From: a bacterium
Lineage (GTDB): Bacteria > UBP15 > UBA6099 > DSWB01
Direction of reading: 5' to 3'
Length of the DNA: 37,098 nucleotides
Assembly: GCA_020061125.1 (NCBI GenBank)
Contig: JAGUYV010000047.1
Coordinates: 1-37,098, forward strand
This document shows, in pieces, positions 16,672 through 24,975 of this stretch. Position numbers and translations under genes: made by a program. How positions within the stretch are numbered: position 1 is the stretch's first letter; each line of letters opens with the position of its first letter. The notes beneath the pieces are model-generated. The model saw only the letters and a list, made by a program, of their open reading frames with translations, did no database searches and was not told the origin of the DNA.

Positions 16672-17934
16672 TCAGAACGGGGCGAAAGTGTTGGCGATCA
16701 TTTTCATGTCGGGAAAGCGCTTGCCGTAATCCTGGCGCAGGGTGCTGAACGAAAGAATGTACTGGATGTTGTTGGCGAGGATCACGAACATGTAATGCTT
16801 GGTGTCGAGCGAGTTCTGCGCGGTTTCCACGGATTGCGGGTTGTCTTCGGGCGTTTTGAGGCCCAGGTCGGCGTAGGAGTAAGCGAGCACGATTTCCGCG
16901 GCCGGATGGCCCTGGTACTGGAGGTCTTCCTTGCGGGATTCGATAACATATCCGGCCTCTGTGAGCAGAGCCGTGCTTTTCTGCACCAGAGCGGACAGGG
17001 TCTGTCCCTGCTCCTGGGGGGAGAGCGCGTGAGCCACCAGGGTCAGCGGCGGAGGCGCGTCCTGGCCCTGGGAGTTGGGGGCCACGGTGAGCCGCAGATC
17101 GGTTTTTGTGGTGCTTGTGGCGAAGCTCCACTCGTCGCCGGGCTTCTGGAGCGAGAAGCGCCAGCGGTAGTCCATGTACACCTGCTTCTCGTTTACATTC
17201 AGAACCTTGACCGGCGCGGCCTTGATGCCGTCGCCCAAATCCGGAGCGCGCGGGAACATCCGGTCCATGTAGAACATGCGGTGGATTTGCAGGAATGTGT
17301 CGCGCGCCACCACGGGCCGTGATGACGGCGGGACGGAGGCGGGCATGCGCGAGAGCACGGCTGCAGCGCCCGCAAAACTGGTTCCCTTGTCCGCGGCGCG
17401 CGCCACATGCTCCCGGGCTTTGTCGTACAGCGCGCCCCATGTGTTTCCTGGCATTTCCGTCAGATAGCCGCGCAGGGCGTCGTAGCCCAGGCCCACATAG
17501 AACAGCGTGTCCGCGAACGCTGTATTCACAAGCTCTGTTTCCGCGATGTCCAGGGCCAGCTTGAAATGTTTTTCGCTTTCGGCCACGCAATCAATGGCGT
17601 AGCCTTCGGGGTTGGTGGTGGTGGAAAGCTGAAGAGCGGGCAGCGCCTCGCACATGCGCACATAAAAGTACCCAATGGACAGCAGGGCCAGCGTTTTATC
17701 CGTGGGGTCTTCGAGTTTCTGTGACGAGACGCCCAGATTGGACAGGGTGCGGTGCGCCTTGTCAAAAAGCGCCAGGTGTCCCGTCTCCGCGCCCTGGTTC
17801 ACCAGGCCCTCGATGTATTCGAATTCGCGTGTGATCTCCCCGGCCAGGCCCACGGCAGGAGCGGCCATGGCCCAGGAGGCCACGAGCACAAAAAACGCAG
17901 TTGCAAGAATTCGAATCCCGTTCACTCGTCTCAC
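16672..17934 (-). CDS. Exported protein of unknown function, first gene of the TPR/cyclase operon
   Basis: 420 residues; family not recognised. The N-terminus is a signal peptide (ILATAFFVLVASWAMAAPA). Residues ~35-210 are mostly helical with TPR-like character (YIEGLVNQGAETGHLALFDKA; ALLSIGYFYVRMCEALPA). The C-terminal ~150 residues look like a mixed alpha/beta domain (ALVQKSTALLTEAGYVIESR, HYMFVILANNIQYILSFST) loosely reminiscent of PsbP/DUF1795-type folds. The start is GTG 17934, or GTG 17925; no Shine-Dalgarno is visible and the promoter lies so close that the 5' leader would be 3-12 bases. Confidence 0.65.
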   Translation of the reverse strand: MRRVNGIRILATAFFVLVASWAMAAPAVGLAGEITREFEYIEGLVNQGAETGHLALFDKAHRTLSNLGVSSQKLEDPTDKTLALLSIGYFYVRMCEALPALQLSTTTNPEGYAIDCVAESEKHFKLALDIAETELVNTAFADTLFYVGLGYDALRGYLTEMPGNTWGALYDKAREHVARAADKGTSFAGAAAVLSRMPASVPPSSRPVVARDTFLQIHRMFYMDRMFPRAPDLGDGIKAAPVKVLNVNEKQVYMDYRWRFSLQKPGDEWSFATSTTKTDLRLTVAPNSQGQDAPPPLTLVAHALSPQEQGQTLSALVQKSTALLTEAGYVIESRKEDLQYQGHPAAEIVLAYSYADLGLKTPEDNPQSVETAQNSLDTKHYMFVILANNIQYILSFSTLRQDYGKRFPDMKMIANTFAPF

Positions 17935-17943
17935 GCCGCAATA

Positions 17944-17972
17944 ATTCTAGATAGCAAACAGATGTTTGGCAA
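17944..17972 (-). promoter_or_regulatory. Sigma-70-like promoter of the three-gene TPR/cyclase operon
   Basis: Minus strand: TTGCCA (17972-17967), 17-bp spacer, TAGAAT (17949-17944). The predicted start site (~17937) is three bases before the GTG at 17934, implying a leaderless or nearly leaderless mRNA. Confidence 0.6.
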
Positions 17973-18109
17973 GCGCGCGGCCGCTTGAACCCCTCTTTTA
18001 TAATTATGAAAATCCGCCATTTATTTCATGCGCGCAATCACGCTCTCGCCGGGAATACATTGGCGGAGCATGCCGCATTCCGACAATGCATACAGTTTCC
18101 GGTCCGGTT

Positions 18110-18118
18110 TGCTATAAT
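18110..18118 (+). promoter_or_regulatory. Extended -10 promoter abutting the sulfatase-like gene start
   Basis: TGC-TATAAT, hexamer at 18113-18118, seven bases before ATG 18126. No -35 or Shine-Dalgarno is evident. The predicted +1 falls on or next to the ATG. Confidence 0.5.
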
Positions 18119-18125
18119 GATGCGC

Positions 18126-19775
18126 ATGAAAAACTCGACCGCAAAACCCAACATCATAGTGCTTATGGTGGACGACCTGCGCGCGGACTGCGTGGGCGCG
18201 TCCGGCGACAGGCGCTTCGTTGAAAAATACCGTTGCGCGGATCTTCTTGAAACACCGGCCATGGACTCGCTTGCGGAATCGGGCGTGTATTTCACCCAGG
18301 CCATGACATGCGCCAGCAACACGCCCCCGTCCGTGGCGGCCATGTTCACGGGTTGCCGCGGACCGGTCAACGGCGTGCGCTCCCTGTTCGGAGGTCCCAA
18401 GAACCCGCAGGTGCGCACCCTGTGGGAGCACCTGTCGGCCGCGGGCTACGATACCGCTGCGTGCGATCCGCATGGGTTCAGCGAGTTCAACGGCACGCTC
18501 GACGGTTGCGCCCGAGTCTATCACAGCAACTGGTCCAAGGAACGGCACACCGCGCTGCTGAAGACCCTGTCACAGGAACTCAAGCCTCCATTCGCCGCGT
18601 ATCTGCACCTTTGGGACGCACATGTGCCGTACGGCGCGGGCGCTTATCCCTACGGCCTGCACAAGCCTTTCGTGCATTATCTGGAGCAGACGCTTCGAGA
18701 TTTCTTTTTGCTGGAGCCGAATACCACGCTGGAACACACGGACATCGAAAAGCTCCGCGAGACCTGGATGGATATCTGGCACAAGCACTGGAACAGGGGA
18801 GCATGCAACCCTCTGGAAGCGCAGATCCCGCAGTATGTGCAGGGCGTCACGGCTTTCGACAAGGGCCGCCTCGCGTCCATTCTCAAGGGATTCTATCGCT
18901 TCGGAATGCTCGACAACACAATCCTCGTCCTTATTTCGGACCACGGGGAAACCGTCAATTGCATGAACTGCTCCGTGGAACCACTGTTTCAGCACAGTTG
19001 CTTCCCCAATGACGGACTGATGCACATTCCGTTCATCATCAAAGCGCCCGGCATTGTTCCGTCGGGAAAAACCATAACCCGGCAGGTCAGCACGGCGGAC
19101 CTGGTCCCCACGCTGTTGGATCTGTGCGGCGTGTCCGCGCAGCCGGGCCATGCCATGGACGGCCGCTCCCTGCTCCCTCTGATCAGGGGCGAGGACGATT
19201 CGGATTCCCTGGCTTATTGTGAGCATTGCGCAGTGGCGCCCCAATATCTGGTTCCACAGTTTCAGAACGCTTGCACGGATGCGAAGCGCAACCTGGAATT
19301 CGAGTGGGCCGTGATGTATCGCACCCTGCGCACGCCGCAGTATAAATACACGGAATCCGGTGAGCCGTTAACGGAACGAGACAAGCAAGCCGAACCTTAC
19401 AAATTCGTGCGCGCGTTGAACCGCAAGGTTATGCTCCAATGGGACGACGAAACCGAATTGCGAAAGAGAATACAGGCCCTTGAAAGCGGCGAAGTCACAC
19501 GGGAAACCATGCTCACAAATGCAGCTTTGCAAGTGCGCACGGCCATGCATGAACGGCTCTACGATTTGCAGGCCGATCCCGATGAGCAGGTCAATCTCAT
19601 GGGCCTGGATCGCGAAAAGTATTGGCCCGTGGCCAGGCCGCTCAAAGAGGAACTGGACCGGATTCACCGGGGCACACTGGTTCCGCAGAGCGAAAAAACC
19701 GTGTTCGAGGAAAAAACGGCCGGGGAAGTGGACGAGTTGGCAAAGCATCTTCGCGGGCTTGGATACATTGACTGA
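18126..19775 (+). CDS. Cytosolic sulfatase-like (alkaline phosphatase superfamily) protein, Thr in the nucleophile position
   Basis: 549 residues from ATG 18126, with in-frame ATG 18117 possible. It has the superfamily metal-site motifs: IIVLMVDDLRAD at the N-terminus and LISDHGET centrally, plus VPTLLDLCG and DGRSLLPLI. In FGly sulfatases the nucleophile motif is C/S-x-P-S-R; here the matching segment is NTPPSVAAMFTG, with Thr in place of Cys and Val in place of Arg. A phosphohydrolase or phosphotransferase role is at least as likely as sulfate-ester cleavage. There is no signal peptide, unlike most sulfatases, and Cys residues are frequent. It ends GLGYID, a tail shared with cysC and the 34322 protein. 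A weak hairpin follows the stop. Confidence 0.75.
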   Translation: MKNSTAKPNIIVLMVDDLRADCVGASGDRRFVEKYRCADLLETPAMDSLAESGVYFTQAMTCASNTPPSVAAMFTGCRGPVNGVRSLFGGPKNPQVRTLWEHLSAAGYDTAACDPHGFSEFNGTLDGCARVYHSNWSKERHTALLKTLSQELKPPFAAYLHLWDAHVPYGAGAYPYGLHKPFVHYLEQTLRDFFLLEPNTTLEHTDIEKLRETWMDIWHKHWNRGACNPLEAQIPQYVQGVTAFDKGRLASILKGFYRFGMLDNTILVLISDHGETVNCMNCSVEPLFQHSCFPNDGLMHIPFIIKAPGIVPSGKTITRQVSTADLVPTLLDLCGVSAQPGHAMDGRSLLPLIRGEDDSDSLAYCEHCAVAPQYLVPQFQNACTDAKRNLEFEWAVMYRTLRTPQYKYTESGEPLTERDKQAEPYKFVRALNRKVMLQWDDETELRKRIQALESGEVTRETMLTNAALQVRTAMHERLYDLQADPDEQVNLMGLDREKYWPVARPLKEELDRIHRGTLVPQSEKTVFEEKTAGEVDELAKHLRGLGYID

Positions 19776-19780
19776 TGGCC

Positions 19781-19798
19781 CATGCGCGCCCGCGCATG
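19781..19798 (+). terminator. Weak hairpin after the sulfatase-like gene
   Basis: CATGCGCG-CC-CGCGCATG, a GC-rich perfect inverted repeat five bases after the stop codon, followed by a T-rich but interrupted stretch. A partial terminator is possible. Confidence 0.35.
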
Positions 19799-19835
19799 AT
19801 TTGAATTTTGCCGCCTATTATTTGTCATCGCGGAA

Positions 19836-19844
19836 TGATATAAT
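19836..19844 (+). promoter_or_regulatory. Extended -10 promoter for the S55-pur gene group
   Basis: TGA-TATAAT with the hexamer at 19839-19844, 59 bases before ATG 19904. No convincing -35. It probably drives the S55 gene, purE, purB and purC. Confidence 0.45.
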
Positions 19845-19903
19845 AAAAAACTGTGTCTGAACGGGCCGCTTGGCCCGAATCTCGTGGGAACGCATGTGAC
19901 CTT

Positions 19904-22213
19904 ATGAGAAAACTCATTTTATATTTGTTTTTGTTTGCGTTGGCCGTGCTGTGGCAGGCCCCCTGTCACGCCGCCCTGGACATCCTGCCGCTCGAAAAGG
20001 TGCGCGCGGGCATGAAAGGGCAGGGCCGCACCGTGTTCCGCGGCTCCGAACCGCAGCCGTTCGATGTGGAAGTTCTCGGCATATTGCCCGGCGGCGGACC
20101 GGGCGGCGGAGACATGATTCTGGTGCGCGTGTCCGGCGCGCTTATGCAAAGCCAGGGCGGCGTGGCGCTCGGCATGAGCGGCTCCCCTATTTATTTCAAC
20201 GGAAAACTCGCCGGAGCGCTCTCTTCCACTTTCGCGGAAAGCGATCATTCCCTGGCGGGTGTCACGCCCATCCAGGACATGCTGCAGGCTTACGATTACC
20301 TCAAGCCACCCGGAAAAGTGCGGCTGGATCCCCCCGTGACCGTCAACGGCGTGGCGTACCGCATGCTGGATTACACGAGCACGGAAACCGGCCCGCATGT
20401 GTTGCACGCCGTGTCCGCTGTGGCCCCGGTGGCCATAAGGGGCGTTTCCGAACGCACATACGAATTCCTCAAGCCGTTTTTCACCCAGAGCGGCCTGGAA
20501 CTCATGCCCTTCGAGAGCCTGCCCGCAGGGCGCGAAACCGGCGCGCGGAGCAAAGGCGGTTCCGCTGACATCGGCCGGGGCAAGGATCTCAAGCCCGGCG
20601 CCAGCGTGGCCGTGCAACTCGTGCGCGGGGACATTGACATCTCCGCCGTGGGCACGGTCACGGCCATAGACGGCAACAAGGTGCTCGCCTTCGGACACCC
20701 CTTCTTCCGCAAGGGCGCCGTGGATTATCTGCTCGCCGACGCCCCGGTTCTGGCCATCATGAACAGTCCGAACCTCTCGTTCAAAATCACGGCCACGGGC
20801 CTGCTGCGCGGCAGCATCCGCCAGGACCGCGGCAGCGGCATCATCGGCTACCTCGACAAATATCCGCTGCTCACGCCCATGTCCGTGATCGTGGAGGACA
20901 TGGACATCGGCCGCAAGCGCGAGTACCATGTCAAAATCGTTCAGGACCAGGATCTGCTCTCCGAGCTTATCGTGTCCGTTTTAATCAACGCCATTGACAA
21001 CACCATAGACCGCCTCGGCCCGGGCACCGCCACCATGGATTTTTCGCTCAAAGCCGAAGGCCTGGACCGAGTCATCGAGAGAAAAAACATGTTCTACAGC
21101 GGCAACGATGTGAGCGCCGCATCCCTTCAGGAACTCATGATGGCCCTTTCCCTGCTCAAGGAGAACTATTTCCAGGAAGCCGGGATCTCGGGACTCAAGG
21201 CGCACATCCGGCTCAAGGCCGCGCACGACACCGCCGCCATCGTCAAGGCCGAACTCTTCGATCCCGAAACCGGAAAAATTCTCGGCGGGTCCGAAGACAA
21301 GGACAAGAAATCCAAGGCCGGGGAATCCGAAGAAAATGGCAACGGCCCGGATGCGGATGCTTCCGGGTCCCAGCCGGACGACGAGGAGGAAATCGCGGGA
21401 GACACGGATAATCCGGAAGACGCGGAAGACGAAGCCATCGAAGAGGACATGGACGATTATCCGGATGAAGAATTGGAAGACCCATACGCGGATTCCGGCG
21501 AGGACGAGAATGGAGACGCCGTGGCCGGGGATGAGGAATCCGGGGATTCCGGTGCGGGTGCGCGCAACAGGCAAGGCGCCCAGTTGCGGCGCAGATCCTC
21601 GCGCAGCGCGCGCGAACTGGTCCGCGTGCGGCCCGGTCAGAAACTCGGGCTGAAAATCACGGTCAGGCCCTATAAAAAGGACGAAATCGTTCAGAACATT
21701 TTTTTGAAGATTCCGGACGACATTCCCGAGGGAACCGCCGTGGTGCGCATTTTCTCTGGCATCAAGTACATGAGCCCATGGTTCGGCATGCAGGGGACAT
21801 TCTTCGATTTCATGATGCAGGATTTCATGCCAACCGAGCGAGGCCCGCGCGATCCGCGCGACGGCAGGAAGAAGTACACTCTCGACGACATCATCAAGAA
21901 ATTTCTGGAGCGCGATCTGAACAACGAACTGGTGGCCACGATTGCGTCCATGAGCGCCGCCCCGCCCAAAGAAAAACGCGAAGATCTTGAAGAAGAGGAA
22001 TTTCGCGACGAAGAAGACGATGGCGCGTGGGATGAATATGATATCGAAGCACCGCCTCCGGACCGCGCCAAGAAGGCCACGGACTGGGTTTTGTTCGGCT
22101 CGTCCTCCATCAGGGTCCGTGTGGCCAAGGGTGGCGGAGATTCGTCCCTCAAGCAGGGCGGCATCGAGAAATCCAAAATCAAGACACTGGAGCAGAAGAA
22201 CAATGGCAGGTAG
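19904..22213 (+). CDS. Exported S55 (SpoIVB-like) peptidase-domain protein with acidic insert
   Basis: 769 residues from ATG 19904, giving a clean signal peptide (MRKLILYLFLFALAVLWQAPCHA); the track's GTG 19853 extension would bury it. Residues ~24-440 match proteins annotated as SpoIVB peptidase S55 domain: GMSGSPIYFNGKLAGA with candidate nucleophile Ser94, GVTPIQDML, and VLAFGHPFF with candidate His265. In SpoIVB itself the His motif comes before the GMSGSP motif, so the order here is reversed. Residues ~476-552 are a highly acidic low-complexity insert, and a second acidic patch lies near the end. The C-terminal ~200 residues form an unrecognised domain. It is probably a periplasmic protease or adaptor. 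The end overlaps purE by 11 bp. Confidence 0.75.
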   Translation: MRKLILYLFLFALAVLWQAPCHAALDILPLEKVRAGMKGQGRTVFRGSEPQPFDVEVLGILPGGGPGGGDMILVRVSGALMQSQGGVALGMSGSPIYFNGKLAGALSSTFAESDHSLAGVTPIQDMLQAYDYLKPPGKVRLDPPVTVNGVAYRMLDYTSTETGPHVLHAVSAVAPVAIRGVSERTYEFLKPFFTQSGLELMPFESLPAGRETGARSKGGSADIGRGKDLKPGASVAVQLVRGDIDISAVGTVTAIDGNKVLAFGHPFFRKGAVDYLLADAPVLAIMNSPNLSFKITATGLLRGSIRQDRGSGIIGYLDKYPLLTPMSVIVEDMDIGRKREYHVKIVQDQDLLSELIVSVLINAIDNTIDRLGPGTATMDFSLKAEGLDRVIERKNMFYSGNDVSAASLQELMMALSLLKENYFQEAGISGLKAHIRLKAAHDTAAIVKAELFDPETGKILGGSEDKDKKSKAGESEENGNGPDADASGSQPDDEEEIAGDTDNPEDAEDEAIEEDMDDYPDEELEDPYADSGEDENGDAVAGDEESGDSGAGARNRQGAQLRRRSSRSARELVRVRPGQKLGLKITVRPYKKDEIVQNIFLKIPDDIPEGTAVVRIFSGIKYMSPWFGMQGTFFDFMMQDFMPTERGPRDPRDGRKKYTLDDIIKKFLERDLNNELVATIASMSAAPPKEKREDLEEEEFRDEEDDGAWDEYDIEAPPPDRAKKATDWVLFGSSSIRVRVAKGGGDSSLKQGGIEKSKIKTLEQKNNGR

Positions 22214-22727
22214 AAAAACCCCAGCCGCGCAGGCCGCGGTCATCATGGGCAGCGATTCCGATCTCGAGGCCATGAAACCGTGCATGGCCGCGCTCGAATC
22301 CCTGGGCGTGGTTTTTTCCGTGACCATCGCCTCGGCGCACCGCACGCCCAAACACCTTGAAAGCACTATCCGGGCGTTCGAGAAGAACGGCGGCAAAGTG
22401 GTAATCGCCGCGGCGGGCGGCGCCGCGCATCTTGCCGGTGTGATCGCAGCCCTCACGCCTCTGCCCGTGATCGGCGTTCCCATGCGCTCGCCCATGCTCG
22501 GGCTTGACTCCCTGCTGTCCATGGCCCAGATGCCTCCGGGCGTGCCCGTGGCCGTGGTGGGCGTGAACGGCTCGCAGAACGCGGCCCTGTTCGCCGCGCA
22601 GATCCTCGCGCACTCGAACCCTGCCGTGCGCGACGCGCTCCTCGCTTTCCGCAAGCGGCAGGCGGAAAAAGTGGTCGCAAAATCCAGAAAAATGGACAAG
22701 CTCGGCTGGGCAGGCTATCAGGCCTGA
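22203..22727 (+). CDS. purE: N5-carboxyaminoimidazole ribonucleotide mutase (PurE class I)
   Basis: 174 residues. PurE converts N5-CAIR to CAIR in purine synthesis. The phosphate and substrate loops are intact: MGSDSDLEAMKPC near residue 15, IASAHRTP with the catalytic His, and AAGGAAHLAGVIAALTPLPV with VPM. A PurK partner is expected for class I enzymes, but none is in the window. The start overlaps the end of the S55 gene by 11 bp, implying translational coupling; purB follows after 37 bp. Confidence 0.95.
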   Translation: MAGRKTPAAQAAVIMGSDSDLEAMKPCMAALESLGVVFSVTIASAHRTPKHLESTIRAFEKNGGKVVIAAAGGAAHLAGVIAALTPLPVIGVPMRSPMLGLDSLLSMAQMPPGVPVAVVGVNGSQNAALFAAQILAHSNPAVRDALLAFRKRQAEKVVAKSRKMDKLGWAGYQA

Positions 22728-22764
22728 TGAGCCTGTCCCATTCCCCGCAAAAGGATTCTTTGGG

Positions 22765-24060
22765 ATGATTCAACGGTACACCTATGAGCCAATGGGAGCC
22801 CTGTGGTCGGAGCAGACCAAGTTCCAGAAATGGCTGGATGTGGAAATCGCGGCGTGCGAAGCATGGTGCAAACTCGGCAAAATTCCGGCAAAATCATTGG
22901 CTGTAATCAAGAAGAAGGCCGCGTTCACCGTGGAGCGAATCAACGAAATTGAAAAAGATACGGATCACGATGTGATCGCGTTTCTGACTAATGTCGCGGA
23001 GTTCGTGGGGCCTGACTCGCGCTTCATCCACCTCGGGCTGACCTCCTCGGACATGCTGGACACGGCCCAGGCCCTGCGCATGCGCGACGCCGCGGACATC
23101 CTGCTCGCGGAAATGCGCAAGGTGCGCGCCATCCTCAAGAAAAAAGCGCGCAAATACAAAAAAACGCCCTGTATGGGCCGTACGCACGGCATCCATGCCG
23201 AACCCATGACCTTCGGCATGAAAATGCTCCTTTGGTTCGCGGAATTCGACCGCAACATCGAGCGCATGGAACGCGCGCGGGACATCGTGGCCGTGGGCAA
23301 GCTCTCCGGCGCCGTGGGCACTTACTCCAACCTGCCCCCAGAAATCGAGGCCGAAACCTGCAGACGGCTCAAACTCAAACCCGCGCCCATCAGCACACAG
23401 GTCATTCAGCGGGACCGCCACGCGGAATTCCTCTGTTCCATCGCCGTGTGCGGCGCCACCATCGAGAAAATCGCCACCGAAATCCGCAGCCTACAGAAAA
23501 CCGAAACCCGCGAAGTCGAGGAGTTTTTCGGCGCCAAGCAGAAAGGCTCTTCGGCCATGCCCCACAAGCGCAATCCCATCACCTGCGAGCGCCTGGCCGG
23601 CCTGGCCCGCATCCTGCGCGCCAACGCCATGAGCGGCCTCGAAAATGTGGCCCTGTGGCACGAGCGCGACATTACCCACTCTTCGGTCGAGCGCGTGATA
23701 CTGCCCGACTCCTGCATCCTGCTCCATTACATGCTTGTGCGCCTGGGCCGCGTGCTGGACAACCTGCTTGTGTATCCGGACGCCATGCTCGCCAACATCA
23801 ACCGTACCCGCGGCCTGGTGTTCTCCCAGCGCGTGCTCCTGGCCCTGGTGGACAGGGGCGCCACGCGCGAGGACGCCTACAAGCTCGTGCAGCGCAACGC
23901 CATGAAGGTGTGGCAGGGTGCGGGAGAGGACTTCAAGGTTCTGCTCACGCGGGACGGGGAAGTGGCCGCGCTCCTGTCCGAAAAACAGATTGAAGCCTGC
24001 TTCGATCTTTCCTATTACCTGCGCAATGTGGACGCCATTTTCAAGCGGTTCGGCATGTGA
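22765..24060 (+). CDS. purB: Adenylosuccinate lyase
   Basis: 431 residues, the short Bacillus/Thermotoga-type length. It cleaves fumarate from SAICAR and from adenylosuccinate. Family landmarks are present: RYTYEPMGALWSEQTKFQKW at the start, TSSDMLDTAQALRM, the catalytic His region GRTHGIHAEPMTFG, and the signature loop GSSAMPHKRNPITCERLAGL. The second catalytic region is also kept (WHERDITHSSVER). The start ATG 22765 has GGATTCTTTGGG upstream, an imperfect ribosome-binding site. purC begins 28 bases later. Confidence 0.96.
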   Translation: MIQRYTYEPMGALWSEQTKFQKWLDVEIAACEAWCKLGKIPAKSLAVIKKKAAFTVERINEIEKDTDHDVIAFLTNVAEFVGPDSRFIHLGLTSSDMLDTAQALRMRDAADILLAEMRKVRAILKKKARKYKKTPCMGRTHGIHAEPMTFGMKMLLWFAEFDRNIERMERARDIVAVGKLSGAVGTYSNLPPEIEAETCRRLKLKPAPISTQVIQRDRHAEFLCSIAVCGATIEKIATEIRSLQKTETREVEEFFGAKQKGSSAMPHKRNPITCERLAGLARILRANAMSGLENVALWHERDITHSSVERVILPDSCILLHYMLVRLGRVLDNLLVYPDAMLANINRTRGLVFSQRVLLALVDRGATREDAYKLVQRNAMKVWQGAGEDFKVLLTRDGEVAALLSEKQIEACFDLSYYLRNVDAIFKRFGM

Positions 24061-24088
24061 CGGCCCCGAACCCGCACCTGGAGTCAGC

Positions 24089-24805
24089 ATGAGAAAAGAC
24101 GCCGTGGCATTCGAGGAAACCGGGGTCCGGGTCTGGACCACGGACGAGTCCGGGTATTTCATCCGCGAATACACGGACCAGATTCCCGGGCCGGAAGGCC
24201 GGAGCGGGGGCGTGGCCATGGGCAGGGGCGCGGCCTGCGCCGCCATCAGCCTCGAATGCTTGGCCATGCTCGAACGCATGGGTGTGTCCACGCACATCCA
24301 GGACAGGTTCAGCGACACGGAACTGGTGGTTCAGAAAATCACCATTCTGCCCATGAAAGTGCGTTGCCGCAATGTGGCCGCGGGCGCGCTCTCCGCGCGC
24401 CTTGATGTGCCGGAAGCGCAATCCCTGCCCGTGCCCATTATTGAATTCTTTTTGAACAATGAAGCGCTCAACAACCCGCGCTACAACTACGAGCATGTGT
24501 CCGTATCCGGCAATGTGTCCGAGGGCGAGGTCAAGGTCGTGCAGGCGCGAGGCAACGAAATCAACGCACTGCTCAAGGATTTCCTGATCCAGCGCGGCAT
24601 TGTGCTTGCGGACTGCGCCCTGGAGTTCGGCCGCGACCGCAACAGCGAAATCCGGCTCGGCGGAGACATCACCCCGGACACTTGCAGAATGTGGGATCGC
24701 GAGTCTCACGAAAAACTTGACAGCAACAGTTTCCGCCGGGATCTGCGCGGCGACGAACTGGCGTACCGCACCGTGATGCGGCGCATTTGCGGAGACCCTG
24801 CATAG
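24089..24805 (+). CDS. purC: Divergent SAICAR synthetase-like protein
   Basis: 238 residues. The overall PurC frame is recognisable: RFSDTELVVQKI, CRNVAAGALSARL, LEFGRDRNSEIRLGG, TPDTCRMWD, and the operon position between purB and purF. Key residues differ from the usual enzyme. The N-terminal GKxK ATP-binding motif is absent, LVKKL has become VVQKI, the KND segment before the D-P reads LNNEALNNP, VDFKLEFG has become ADCALEFG, and the metal-binding GDEFSPD equivalent reads GGDITPD. It could be a degenerate copy, or an altered enzyme with the true purC elsewhere. ATG 24089 has a well-placed GGAG. Confidence 0.75.
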   Translation: MRKDAVAFEETGVRVWTTDESGYFIREYTDQIPGPEGRSGGVAMGRGAACAAISLECLAMLERMGVSTHIQDRFSDTELVVQKITILPMKVRCRNVAAGALSARLDVPEAQSLPVPIIEFFLNNEALNNPRYNYEHVSVSGNVSEGEVKVVQARGNEINALLKDFLIQRGIVLADCALEFGRDRNSEIRLGGDITPDTCRMWDRESHEKLDSNSFRRDLRGDELAYRTVMRRICGDPA

Positions 24806-24876
24806 GCGCATCCGCCCTGGCTCCGGCCGCATTCTCCCATCATCTTCACTCCCCTGCAAAAATGCGTTCCTCGCGC

Positions 24877-24905
24877 TTGAATACCCGCGGGAATAAGTTT
24901 ATGAT
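24877..24905 (+). promoter_or_regulatory. Sigma-70-like promoter of purF
   Basis: TTGAAT (24877-24882), 17-bp spacer, TATGAT (24900-24905), in the 170-bp gap between purC and purF. The leader to ATG 24976 would be ~64 bases; no PurR box or purine riboswitch was recognised in it. Confidence 0.55.
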
Positions 24906-24975
24906 GATGGCGGTAACGGCGGGCCACACCGCTGTGCGGACTCGCCCGCCCGCAAACCCCGAAAGGGATGTCCGC

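Noticed and set aside
14311-17322. Long plus-strand ORFs (447 and 389 codons) over the TPR operon
   Set aside because: Antisense shadows: low-complexity composition, no start signals, and the minus strand encodes signal peptides, TPR and propeller repeats.
20981-22699. 572-codon minus-strand ORF across the S55 gene and purE
   Set aside because: It is fully antisense to two genes with clear motifs and its translation lacks any recognisable domain.
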